Positions 1 through 8,076 of a stretch of DNA of 64,000 bases are shown in pieces (the stretch's first letter is position 1; every line of letters begins with the position of its first letter). Source of the stretch: Longibaculum muris (GTDB lineage Bacteria > Bacillota_I > Bacilli_A > Erysipelotrichales > Coprobacillaceae); assembly GCF_004343035.1 (NCBI RefSeq), contig NZ_SMCQ01000006.1, positions 1 to 64,000 of the forward strand, given 5' to 3'. The position numbers and the translations under genes were made by a program. The notes below the pieces were generated by a model. That model saw only the letters and a list, made by a program, of their open reading frames with translations. It ran no database searches and was not told where the DNA came from.

Positions 1-23
1 ACAATATTAGCTACATAAAAAAA

Positions 24-48
24 TGAAGTTGTCTTATCGACAACTTCA
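24..48 (-). terminator. Terminator after the MATE gene
   Basis: Perfect 10-base inverted repeat (24-33 and 39-48) with a 5-base loop. On the minus strand it is followed by seven T residues, directly after the stop codon of the MATE gene ending at 62. Confidence 0.85.
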
Positions 49-61
49 ATAATAATTTTAA

Positions 62-1438
62 TTATTTCACCTGTCTACTTGACAGGGGCGGTTCATATTC
101 TATAGGTTTTTTTGTAAGCTTTTTTATAACAAATATAAAACAAATCGTAATCACAACACCTTTTAAAATACTTGATAAAGAAATAGACCACCAAATTCCA
201 TTTAAACCTAATGCCGTTGCTGATAAAATCATTACCAATGGAATCCTTGCAGCTGTTAATGTTACAGAAATAAACGATGGAATAAAGGTTTTCCCTAGAC
301 CATTTAAAGTTCCAGCAAGCGTACTTTCAATACACATAAATAATTGTGATAAAGCAAGAATCTGTAAATAATCTACCCCTAAAGGAATAACATCCTTTTC
401 ACTAATAAATATTTGGAAAATAAATTGCGGAAAGAAATACAAAACACAAGTTGTAAAGATTCCCCAAAGAACACATGTCTTTAAAGCTGAATATGTTCCC
501 TTTTTCACACGTTCAATATTGTTCGCTCCATAGTTTTGTGCAACAAAAGCATTTAATGCACTCCCAAAACCATCTGCACTCATCCAAGAAATAGATTCAA
601 TTTGTGACCCTACTTTTTGTACCGCAATAGCTACATCACCATAACCTGCAATAAATCTTGCTATAACCATTGAAATGAAAGTAAAACATAGACTTTGTAA
701 ACCCGTTGGTAAACCAATCTTTAATATTCTTGAAAAAACAGGTTTTGTATATTTCTTTTTTAATTTTACTTCATCAAATAACAAAGTATCTTTTTTAGCA
801 TAATAAATCATCATAAGTAAAACTATGATTTGTGAAATAACAGTTGCTACAGCAGCTCCTAAGACTCCCATTTCAAAAGCAAAAATAAAGAGCGGATCTA
901 AGAAAATATTTAAAATCAAACCAATGGTTGTGGCAATAAAGGGATGATGACTATTTCCAATCGCGGTCATTAAACTTGTATATATCTGATTTAAAAAGTT
1001 AATCACTACAAATCCACATGTCACAATCAAATAAATTTCAGCCTGATGAATAACTTCCTTAGAAGTCAAATGAAAAAAACCAATCATTGGCTGATAAAAC
1101 AAAAATGTCACCAAACCAAAAATAATTCCAAATAAAATTCCTAGCTGAATAGTTGCTCCGGCATAATTCGTAGCTTCTTGCTTTTGATGAGAACCAAGCG
1201 ATTGTCCAACACAAACTTGTCCACCCATTCTTGCTAGTGCACTAATGCCATTAGATAGCCACATATACATACCAGCACTTCCCACTGCTGCCACTGCACT
1301 TGCTCCTAATTTCCCTATCCAGATCATATCTATTAAATTATAAGCCATTTGTATTAAAGAAGTCCCCATGATTGGTAAAGCTAATTTCATCAAGGTTTGA
1401 AAGATTGGTCCTTCTAATAAATTTGTTGATTTCTTCAT
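62..1438 (-). CDS. MATE family multidrug/cation antiporter
   Basis: Polytopic membrane protein of about 458 residues with the pattern of twelve hydrophobic segments of the MATE (NorM/DinF) family, which exports cationic drugs or metabolites in exchange for Na+ or H+. The N-terminal PIFQTLMKLALPIMG stretch and the repeated pseudo-symmetric halves are typical. The start is placed at 1438 (MKKSTNLLEG) because AAGGAGG lies just upstream. The reading frame is open further upstream, but that extension would run into the parB terminator. It follows parB on the same strand with a hairpin between, so it is probably expressed only by read-through or from its own weak promoter. Substrate cannot be inferred. 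A second, unrelated MATE gene lies at 37502-38800. Confidence 0.9.
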   Translation of the reverse strand: MKKSTNLLEGPIFQTLMKLALPIMGTSLIQMAYNLIDMIWIGKLGASAVAAVGSAGMYMWLSNGISALARMGGQVCVGQSLGSHQKQEATNYAGATIQLGILFGIIFGLVTFLFYQPMIGFFHLTSKEVIHQAEIYLIVTCGFVVINFLNQIYTSLMTAIGNSHHPFIATTIGLILNIFLDPLFIFAFEMGVLGAAVATVISQIIVLLMMIYYAKKDTLLFDEVKLKKKYTKPVFSRILKIGLPTGLQSLCFTFISMVIARFIAGYGDVAIAVQKVGSQIESISWMSADGFGSALNAFVAQNYGANNIERVKKGTYSALKTCVLWGIFTTCVLYFFPQFIFQIFISEKDVIPLGVDYLQILALSQLFMCIESTLAGTLNGLGKTFIPSFISVTLTAARIPLVMILSATALGLNGIWWSISLSSILKGVVITICFIFVIKKLTKKPIEYEPPLSSRQVK

Positions 1439-1458
1439 AAATTCCTCCTTAGCAAAAA

Positions 1459-1478
1459 GAAGAACTCTAGAGTTCTTC
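1459..1478 (-). terminator. Terminator overlapping the parB stop
   Basis: A perfect 20-base palindrome (stem 8 bp, CTAG loop) contains the parB stop codon. On the minus strand it is followed by TTTTTG, so it looks like an intrinsic terminator for parA-parB immediately before the MATE ribosome binding site. Confidence 0.7.
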
Positions 1479-2363
1479 CTCAATAACACCCATTAATTCT
1501 AGGATTCTGTTTAAATCTTTTGTATCACTATATTTAATCGTAATAGCATTATCATCAACTTTAATCTTTGTACGATATTTTTTTCTTAATAAACCTTCAA
1601 CATAAACATATTCCTTAGGTTTCACTTCTTTAGGTTTAGCTTTTCTTGCTGCCTGTAATTTAATTCCCTTAACAATATCTTCAACTTCTCTTACTGATAA
1701 TTGTTGAGCAATTGCTTTTTGAGCAACTTCTAAAGCTTTATCTTCATCTATTGTAATCAATGGTTTAATATGTCCCATTGTTAATTCACCATCTAAAACA
1801 TAATTTTGAAGCTTCTTAGGCATTTTCAAAAGTCTTACCGTATTCGCAATATGTGCTCTAGATTTTCCCACACGCTTTGCAAGTTCCTCTTGTGTTAAAT
1901 TAAGCTTTTTCATCATTGTTGCATAAGCTTGAGCTTCTTCAATCGCATTTAAATCTTCTCTTTGAATATTCTCTAATAAAGCAATTTCCATCATTTGCTG
2001 ATCAGTAAAATCAACAATAATCGCTGGAACATTCTCTAAACCAACAATTGAAGCAGCACGATAACGTCTTTCTCCAGCTACAATCTCATAACCTTGAACA
2101 GATTCTTTTAAGATAATTGGTTGAAAAATTCCATGTTCTTTTATAGATTGTGCTAATTCATTCAACTTTTCTTCATCAAAATGTTTTCTTGGTTGATAAG
2201 GGTTAGGACGAATATCTTTTAATGGCACTTCAACATGATTAAGTGATGGTGCTTTTTTCTCAATTGCATTAATAACTGATTGTAAATCTCCACCTTGAGA
2301 AGCATCACCAAAGATAGCATCTAATCCTTTTCCTAATTTTTTACTTTTCTTACTAGTTGCCAT
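1467..2363 (-). CDS. parB: Chromosome partitioning protein ParB (Spo0J-like)
   Basis: A 298-residue ParB/Spo0J protein. An N-terminal basic tail is followed by the ParB/Srx CTP-binding domain (about 45-135), with the NPYQPRKHF and GERRYRA motifs that form the nucleotide pocket. Next is a helix-turn-helix DNA-binding region (about 140-215: LTQEELAKRVGKSRAHIAN, then TVRLLKMP) and a C-terminal dimerisation domain. Family knowledge: ParB binds parS sites, spreads as a CTP-dependent clamp and loads SMC. Its start codon lies inside the end of parA (11-base overlap), so the two genes are translationally coupled. I found no perfect 16-base parS palindrome in this window by eye, so the site is presumably elsewhere. 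Confidence 0.96.
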   Translation of the reverse strand: MATSKKSKKLGKGLDAIFGDASQGGDLQSVINAIEKKAPSLNHVEVPLKDIRPNPYQPRKHFDEEKLNELAQSIKEHGIFQPIILKESVQGYEIVAGERRYRAASIVGLENVPAIIVDFTDQQMMEIALLENIQREDLNAIEEAQAYATMMKKLNLTQEELAKRVGKSRAHIANTVRLLKMPKKLQNYVLDGELTMGHIKPLITIDEDKALEVAQKAIAQQLSVREVEDIVKGIKLQAARKAKPKEVKPKEYVYVEGLLRKKYRTKIKVDDNAITIKYSDTKDLNRILELMGVIEEEL

Positions 2364-3123
2364 TTCGTCTCACCACTTCCTTAGCTAATTTCGCATATGC
2401 TTTTGCACCTTCAGATGTCTTATCATAATCAAAAATATTCAATCCTTCAGAAGGTGCTTCTGATAATTTAATATTTCTTGGAATCACAACATCATATACC
2501 TTTTCTCTAAAGTATTTTCTAACTTCTTGTGAAACTTCAATTCCTAAATTTGTACGAGAATCTAACATTGTTAATAAAACACCTTCAATTGTTAAATCTT
2601 CATTAAAGACTTTTTGAGTTAATAAGATTGTATTTAATAATTGAGTCAATCCCTCTAAGGCATAATATTCACATTGAACTGGTATTAAAACAGCATCTGA
2701 AGCTGTTAAAGCATTTGTATTTAATAACCCCAATGCTGGTGGACAATCAATAATCACAAAATCATATTTATCCTTTTCAGCAATCAAAGCATTTTTTAAT
2801 CTTTGTTCCCTTCCTGATTTCACTTGAGAAAGTTCAATTTCAACTCCAGCTAAATCAATATTCGCTGGAACAATTGATAATCCTTCTACATCTGTAGAAA
2901 TAATAATATCTTTAAGTGGCGTATTTTGAGTAATAGCGTCATAAACAGTTAAGTCTAATTCTGAACGATCAACACCAATACCTTGAGTGGCATTTGCTTG
3001 AGGATCAATATCAATTAATAGCACTTTTTTTCCCATATATGCGAGTGCAGCACTTAAATTGACACTTGTTGTTGTCTTTCCTACACCACCCTTTTGATTT
3101 GTAACTGCTATAACTTTTGACAT
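2353..3123 (-). CDS. parA: Chromosome partitioning ATPase ParA (Soj)
   Basis: A 256-residue Soj/ParA Walker-type ATPase. The deviant Walker A motif KGGVGKTTT is at residues 11-19, Walker A' is LLIDIDPQ, and Walker B is FVIIDCPP. Length and motifs are those of the chromosomal Soj group, which lacks the N-terminal HTH of plasmid ParA. ATP-dimers bind DNA non-specifically and interact with ParB to segregate origins; in Bacillus the protein also influences DnaA. It is the first gene of a two-gene operon with parB. The ribosome binding site GAGGAGGAAAG precedes the ATG at a normal distance. Confidence 0.96.
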   Translation of the reverse strand: MSKVIAVTNQKGGVGKTTTSVNLSAALAYMGKKVLLIDIDPQANATQGIGVDRSELDLTVYDAITQNTPLKDIIISTDVEGLSIVPANIDLAGVEIELSQVKSGREQRLKNALIAEKDKYDFVIIDCPPALGLLNTNALTASDAVLIPVQCEYYALEGLTQLLNTILLTQKVFNEDLTIEGVLLTMLDSRTNLGIEVSQEVRKYFREKVYDVVIPRNIKLSEAPSEGLNIFDYDKTSEGAKAYAKLAKEVVRRNGN

Positions 3124-3158
3124 CTTACTTTCCTCCTCATATTTCCTGCGTTGCTATT

Positions 3159-4031
3159 TTAACACATACTCTTTTGTTTGACACCTATTTTTTCACCCAT
3201 CAGAACTCTTGTTTCATGATGAGTCTTAGAATTTTCAATAATATCTTGGTCAAGTTGAACAATGCCTTTTTTAAATAACACAACAATTGTTGAACCACCA
3301 AATTCAAAATAACCTTTTTCTTCACCTTTTTTAAAGCTTTTTATTGGATGATTGACAATCTTACCAACCATCATTGCTCCAACTTCCATATAAATCACAT
3401 CATCAAAATTTTTAGTATGTAATAATGAATAAGAACGAGCATTTTGTTTATATATAGGATAATAATCATTGGCAATTGGATTAACAGTATGAAACTTACC
3501 TGGAATATAGTGTTCTCCTTCTAAATCACCATCATCAATAAAACAATAACGATGATAATCATCAACTGTTAAACGGAAAATCAGACAATCTCCACCATGA
3601 TATTCTTTTGCTAATGTTTCATCTTGTAATAAATCAGATAACGAATAAAGAGAATCTTTAATCAATAAATGAGTATCTTCTCTAATAGGATAATATGTTA
3701 ATTTAGAATCAGCAGGAGCAATCAATTGATCTTCCTGCATTTCAATAGGTCTTTTTTCTGGTATAATTTTTCTCGTAAAAAAATCGTTATAACTATGATA
3801 GTCTTGTTTAACATATTGACTCATATCTATATGATTATGTTCAATAAATGAAGCAATCTTATGCTTAGATAAAGAACTATTCATATACATACCACCAATA
3901 TGAGTAATAAAAGGAAGGGTTAACACTTTCAGTGCGCATCTTCCTAATACATGACTATATAGCAATTTTAATAAATTGTTTTGACTTTGGTCAACAATAA
4001 TTTCTTGACCTTGACGATCATAGATTTTCAT
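3159..4031 (-). CDS. psd: Phosphatidylserine decarboxylase
   Basis: A 290-residue PSD proenzyme that decarboxylates phosphatidylserine to phosphatidylethanolamine at the membrane. Family features seen: the APADSK motif (about residue 105), which supplies the catalytic Asp; the DDYHRYCFIDDG His motif; and a C-terminal FGGST sequence, equivalent to the LGST self-cleavage site that generates the pyruvoyl cofactor. Here Leu is replaced by Gly, a substitution found in long-type PSDs. Its ATG shares one base with the stop of pssA (TAATG), so the two successive enzymes of phosphatidylethanolamine synthesis are coupled. Confidence 0.95.
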   Translation of the reverse strand: MKIYDRQGQEIIVDQSQNNLLKLLYSHVLGRCALKVLTLPFITHIGGMYMNSSLSKHKIASFIEHNHIDMSQYVKQDYHSYNDFFTRKIIPEKRPIEMQEDQLIAPADSKLTYYPIREDTHLLIKDSLYSLSDLLQDETLAKEYHGGDCLIFRLTVDDYHRYCFIDDGDLEGEHYIPGKFHTVNPIANDYYPIYKQNARSYSLLHTKNFDDVIYMEVGAMMVGKIVNHPIKSFKKGEEKGYFEFGGSTIVVLFKKGIVQLDQDIIENSKTHHETRVLMGEKIGVKQKSMC

Positions 4032-4648
4032 TACAATAATATCAATCCTATAAAAATAAATACACCAACAACACCCATTGCTAAAATACCCTTTAATCCA
4101 GGTTTAATCACTTTAAAATCAATTACAAAAGCAAGAGCAACCACTAACATCATAATTCCATAAATTCCTTGCATTGTTCCAAGTCCAACAGCTGCTTTTA
4201 ATAAATAAACCGCAGGAAAGATCAAAGAAGAACTTGTTACTGGTAATCCTTGATAATATTTTCTTTTTTCAGTTGTTTCTTTTTGTCTCATTTCTTCGGC
4301 AACATTAAAATATCCAAGTCGACTTACAGCACAAATTGCATATAAGGCAAAAATAGCGAACCATAGCCATCCATTAAGTCCCATTGTATATCCAATAATA
4401 GCTGGAAAAATCCCAAAACTAAACATATCTACAAGGGAATCAATTTGGATTCCAAATTTCTTTTCTTCTTCTGTTCTACCTTTTTTTGTACGAGCAACCA
4501 TTCCATCAAAGGAATCAAATGCCCCACATAAAAGAAGGCAAATTAAAGCGCCAACAGGTTCTCCTCTAAAAGCCAAATGTGTCCCAAATAAGGCACTAAT
4601 CAGACTTAAATACGTCAATATAACCGTATAATTATAATAACCAATCAT
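4031..4648 (-). CDS. pssA: CDP-diacylglycerol-serine O-phosphatidyltransferase
   Basis: A 205-residue CDP-alcohol phosphatidyltransferase with about six to seven membrane segments. The family signature is visible at residues 45-75: DGMVAR, then G and two spaced Asp residues (KFGIQIDSLVDM) that bind Mg2+ and CDP. It joins serine to CDP-diacylglycerol to make phosphatidylserine, the substrate of Psd encoded immediately downstream. The type II (membrane-integral) Gram-positive PssA assignment rests on the signature plus the neighbour. Alone, PgsA would be the alternative. Confidence 0.93.
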   Translation of the reverse strand: MIGYYNYTVILTYLSLISALFGTHLAFRGEPVGALICLLLCGAFDSFDGMVARTKKGRTEEEKKFGIQIDSLVDMFSFGIFPAIIGYTMGLNGWLWFAIFALYAICAVSRLGYFNVAEEMRQKETTEKRKYYQGLPVTSSSLIFPAVYLLKAAVGLGTMQGIYGIMMLVVALAFVIDFKVIKPGLKGILAMGVVGVFIFIGLILL

Positions 4649-4750
4649 ATTTTTCTCCCGACTTCTAATCTAACGTTTGTATTATAGCATACTTCTACAA
4701 ATTTTTATAGGACTTTTCTACTTTAGATAAAATTCTCATACATAAAGAAA

Positions 4751-4781
4751 GGAAGAATGAACTTTAGTTAGTTATTCTTCC
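4751..4781 (-). terminator. Terminator of the sortase operon
   Basis: Eight-base inverted repeat (4751-4758 and 4774-4781) with a partly paired inner loop, followed on the minus strand by TTTCTTT. The stop codon of the membrane protein ending at 4764 lies in its loop. Confidence 0.6.
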
Positions 4782-5588
4782 CTTTTTTTGGAATAATACA
4801 ACAAGAATCCCAATAATAAACAACAATCCACCACACAACAACAAACTATTTAAATAACCTTTTAAATATTGCACAATAAACAAATAATAAGCTTCGGGAG
4901 ATAAATGAATGTGTTCAATATATTGACCTAATAAAATAAACAAAGGTATTCCGGTTATCATAAATGCACTGCCAAAACAAATACTACTTATATAAACCGC
5001 TTTCCACTTCCCTTTTAACTTTAATAGATATAAAAACACAATCGCAAATAATACAATTATTAAACACGCTATTAAAATAAAAGGAATGACTTGATCAAGC
5101 ATATCAAAAGCCATTATCAAATATTGCATAAAAGGAAATGAAAGATATTGTTGATAACCTTTAACATTTATTTGAATATACTGATTTAATCTTTCTTCAT
5201 CTTGTTGAGTTAATTGTAGATTTTGTTTTTTAGCATAATCATGTAAATATTCATATAATCGTTTTTCAAAAGCATCAGTATGGATAGAGGCTTGTTTATG
5301 AGTATAGAAATTTTGAATATAATCTTGAGACATTTTTTTGACTTCTTTGCTACTGACAAAATTCTTATAGATATCTGGTTCAAATCCTGCAGCCCCCGCT
5401 GATTGCATAAAATCTTCATTGAGCTCATTGGCAATAGCCTGATAATAGTCAACTTTCTCTAGTGTTTTGAAAAGATAATTTTCATTCATTAAAGTTAATT
5501 TTGTGATTGTCACAAATAATCCTAAAAACATAAAGAAAGCAATAAAGAAACTAAAAAGGCATGCTAGTAAATGATTTGTTTTTTTCAT
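4764..5588 (-). CDS. Membrane protein of the sortase operon, function unknown
   Basis: A 274-residue protein: an N-terminal membrane segment (about 8-33), an extracytoplasmic region of about 115 residues rich in charged and Tyr/Gln residues, then three membrane segments (about 160-190, 198-222, 240-265). The topology resembles the DUF1461-type integral membrane proteins, but I do not recognise a diagnostic motif. Its ATG overlaps the sortase stop by four bases (ATGA), and it is the last gene of a three-gene unit with the sortase and its likely substrate. A role in surface-protein anchoring or assembly is inferred from context only. Confidence 0.75.
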   Translation of the reverse strand: MKKTNHLLACLFSFFIAFFMFLGLFVTITKLTLMNENYLFKTLEKVDYYQAIANELNEDFMQSAGAAGFEPDIYKNFVSSKEVKKMSQDYIQNFYTHKQASIHTDAFEKRLYEYLHDYAKKQNLQLTQQDEERLNQYIQINVKGYQQYLSFPFMQYLIMAFDMLDQVIPFILIACLIIVLFAIVFLYLLKLKGKWKAVYISSICFGSAFMITGIPLFILLGQYIEHIHLSPEAYYLFIVQYLKGYLNSLLLCGGLLFIIGILVVLFQKKGRITN

Positions 5589-6253
5589 TTGATTTCACCT
5601 ACCACTGTTGGTCCACTTATCTTATCAGCATAAACAAAGAAACGATCTTCTTTCTCACCTAATCCTTCCACTGGATAACAAGTAAATAAAATCAATTGTT
5701 CTTTATTCTGTAATAAATCATAAGCCTGTGTATCAGTTGCCTTTGCTATCTTTGAACCTGTCATTTTATATTCAAAAATCCCATAATATGTTGTTATTTT
5801 TATAGTATCCCCTTTTTCCATCTTAATTAAATCTTTGAAATAAGGAATGGTATGTGCTCCAATCATAACAGGTTTATCAAAACCTGGCATTTGTGATTGA
5901 ATCCTTTGTCCTGCTCCCATATGTAAACACTTTGTCGTTGCACCATAGATTAAAGGAACATGGATTTGTACTGAATCAATATCAATTTTTCCATATTGAT
6001 CAGTTATTTTCATTTTGGTTAATGTTGATGCGTCTATCATTCCACTTGTAGGTAATTGTTTTTCCTGATTATAAAGCTGTCTGGCTTCTTTTAAAAAATC
6101 TGGGGTTTGATTTTGCGATATCATAGCATATATCGAATGAAGTGGTCTTATATAAGGAAATGCCAATGCTCCTAAAATCCCATACCCCACAACAAGAAAA
6201 CATAATGGAAGCAATAGGCTTACCATTATGTTCTTTATTTTTGCTTTTAGCAT
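5585..6253 (-). CDS. Sortase family transpeptidase
   Basis: A 222-residue sortase: one N-terminal membrane anchor (about 10-32) and a C-terminal beta-barrel catalytic domain. The triad is visible as His134 (IGAHT), Cys192 (LFTCYP) and Arg204 (EDRFFVYA). Sortases cleave a C-terminal sorting signal on surface proteins and attach them to the peptidoglycan precursor or to pilin lysines. The subclass is uncertain: the single N-terminal anchor and lack of a C-terminal membrane segment argue against class C pilin sortase and fit class A or D. The gene upstream encodes a small secreted protein with a sorting-signal-like tail, LERTG rather than LPxTG, its probable dedicated substrate. Confidence 0.92.
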   Translation of the reverse strand: MLKAKIKNIMVSLLLPLCFLVVGYGILGALAFPYIRPLHSIYAMISQNQTPDFLKEARQLYNQEKQLPTSGMIDASTLTKMKITDQYGKIDIDSVQIHVPLIYGATTKCLHMGAGQRIQSQMPGFDKPVMIGAHTIPYFKDLIKMEKGDTIKITTYYGIFEYKMTGSKIAKATDTQAYDLLQNKEQLILFTCYPVEGLGEKEDRFFVYADKISGPTVVGEIK

Positions 6254-6870
6254 TCAATAAATTCTTTCTTCTTTAAAACAAATAATCCAGCACCAACAAG
6301 CACAACCATTAAACTACCAATAATTGTATATGTACTTGTGAAGTTTTCACCAGTACGTTCAAGTTTTGTTCCTTGTGTAGGTTTTGTCATTTGATCTTTG
6401 ATTTGAGTTGCTTCTTTTAAAACATTTTCTAATTTATAGATTTCATCTCCATCAGCACTCATAATTGTTAAAATATCTTTAGCAGCATTATAGTATGCTT
6501 TCAATCCAAAGATATCTAAGGCTGGTGAAGCAAGTGATAAAACATGAGTTAAAATAGCATGTGTCATTTGAGTATCGGCTGGTAGTGATTTGGCATAAGC
6601 TAAAATATTTTTAGCTGAATCTTTGATTGTGTTGACATTTTCTTCACTTAAATTAACTTGTTGACTTGCTAAGATGGTTTTTAAATTGTTGTATTCTTCA
6701 CTACCAACTTTCCAACTTATAACTTGTCCATCTACTTCTATACCCTTTTCAACATAATCTAATAATCTTTGTTCTTGGGCATTAATACTTTCATCTAATG
6801 CTTTGGTTGGTGCTAATGTTGTCATAAAAACAAAAGCTCCACAAATAAAAGCGACTAATAATTTTTTCAT
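6247..6870 (-). CDS. Secreted surface protein with atypical LERTG sorting signal
   Basis: A 207-residue exported protein. It has a signal peptide (MKKLLVAFICGAFVFMTTLA, cleavage probably near residue 24), a mainly helical mature domain, a short Thr/Pro linker, LERTG at residue 170, an 18-residue hydrophobic segment and a KKK tail. This is the three-part architecture of a sortase substrate, but with Glu in place of the usual Pro. The start at 6870 is chosen because GAGGGAA precedes it and a good promoter lies at 6904-6932, inside the apparent N-terminal extension. The stop overlaps the sortase start by seven bases. I do not recognise the mature domain. Confidence 0.8.
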   Translation of the reverse strand: MKKLLVAFICGAFVFMTTLAPTKALDESINAQEQRLLDYVEKGIEVDGQVISWKVGSEEYNNLKTILASQQVNLSEENVNTIKDSAKNILAYAKSLPADTQMTHAILTHVLSLASPALDIFGLKAYYNAAKDILTIMSADGDEIYKLENVLKEATQIKDQMTKPTQGTKLERTGENFTSTYTIIGSLMVVLVGAGLFVLKKKEFIEC

Positions 6871-6903
6871 ATGTTCCCTCTTTTCGTTTTTTGTTATACA
6901 CGT

Positions 6904-6932
6904 ATTGTAGCTAGCTTTATTATTTTTAACAA
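6904..6932 (-). promoter_or_regulatory. Promoter of the sortase operon
   Basis: On the minus strand TTGTTA (-35, 6927-6932), a 17-base spacer and TACAAT (-10, 6904-6909), 34 bases before the chosen start codon of the surface protein. Confidence 0.6.
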
Positions 6933-7032
6933 TACTCATACCTGATTTCGTATGAATTTCATACTTATACACTACGCATATATTTGTATATTTTGCAGAT
7001 TGCTTTTGTTTTATACACAGTTTTGTCGAGAT

Positions 7033-8076
7033 TTATATAACTCTTGTTCCAACGGTTGTTGCAAAATCTTTAAAGAGTGGGTCTGAGGGATTGATTCCTT
7101 TACATTCAGGGAGATATGATGCCATAACTTGCAAAATAAGACTTGTTGTAAAAACTGCTTTTGTTTTTGATAAATAGGGAACATATAAATCAGCTTTTAC
7201 TTTTTGATTATCTTCTATAACAATGAGGTGAGCATTTTGTTGATGAGCAAAGTCGATCAATTGACTCATTAAATCATAACCTTCACCATTGACATGAAGA
7301 AAAATAAGATAACTATCTTCCGTAATTGTTCGATGTGCACCATGCATAAATTCTTCTAACTCATAACACATTGCTGGTATTTGCATGGTTTCTAATAATT
7401 TTAAATTTCCTTCACAAGCTACACCAAATTGGATTCCATAACCAATAACTGATACACAAGAAGCTTTTGCCCATTCTTGATGATTCATTAAAAAATTTTC
7501 TGTTGCTTCAATTGTTTGATTGAAAAGTTTTATTTCTTGTAACCATTCCTTCATAAAATCTTTTTTTTGATATGTAAAATCATGATTGTTTTTTAGTAAT
7601 TGAAATAAGACAAGAAATAATGTTAAACATGTGGCCATGTAACCTTTTGTCTTAGGTCCAATTGGTTCATCACCACAACCAATATCAATATTATAATCAC
7701 ATGTTTGTGTTAATGGTGAATCCATATAGCCAGTTATACCGATTGTTGTGATACCGTGATCATGGGCGATTTTAGCACAGTCTAAAGTTCCTTTACTTTT
7801 ACCTGTATGAGAAATTGCTATGACTAAATCTGAAGTCTCTAACAAACGTGAACAATGTTGTAATTGAAAAGGGGTTTCTACATTCATTTGAATATTTGCT
7901 TTTGTTAAAGCAGCTTTTACCACTAAAGCTGCATTTTTAGATGTTCCTGAAGCGGCAATGGTTATTTGATGTTTATTCTTTATTGATGATAAAACATCAA
8001 AATCACTATGTTCTAAAATATGAGACAGTATATCAGCCTGTTCTCTGATATACTGTTTCATTACATTTTGGCTCAT
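7033..8076 (-). CDS. SIS domain protein (sugar isomerase/deglycase type)
   Basis: A 347-residue protein with two SIS domains, the fold of GlmS isomerase, AgaS and FrlB-type deglycases. Sugar-phosphate binding segments are visible in the first domain (ASGTSKNAA, about 43-51, and AISHTGKSKGT, about 88-98) and the second (ELEEFMHGAHR, about 240). No N-terminal glutaminase domain is present, so it is not a glucosamine synthase. Its ATG overlaps the stop of the GH4 gene by four bases. With a PTS permease and GH4 hydrolase in the operon, it probably deaminates, isomerises or deglycates an amino-sugar or fructosamine 6-phosphate. The exact substrate is not readable from sequence. Confidence 0.85.
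   Translation of the reverse strand: MSQNVMKQYIREQADILSHILEHSDFDVLSSIKNKHQITIAASGTSKNAALVVKAALTKANIQMNVETPFQLQHCSRLLETSDLVIAISHTGKSKGTLDCAKIAHDHGITTIGITGYMDSPLTQTCDYNIDIGCGDEPIGPKTKGYMATCLTLFLVLFQLLKNNHDFTYQKKDFMKEWLQEIKLFNQTIEATENFLMNHQEWAKASCVSVIGYGIQFGVACEGNLKLLETMQIPAMCYELEEFMHGAHRTITEDSYLIFLHVNGEGYDLMSQLIDFAHQQNAHLIVIEDNQKVKADLYVPYLSKTKAVFTTSLILQVMASYLPECKGINPSDPLFKDFATTVGTRVI

Noticed and set aside
1467-3123. Replication origin near parA-parB
   Set aside because: No dnaA, rsmG, DnaA-box cluster or parS palindrome was seen, so closeness to oriC cannot be claimed.
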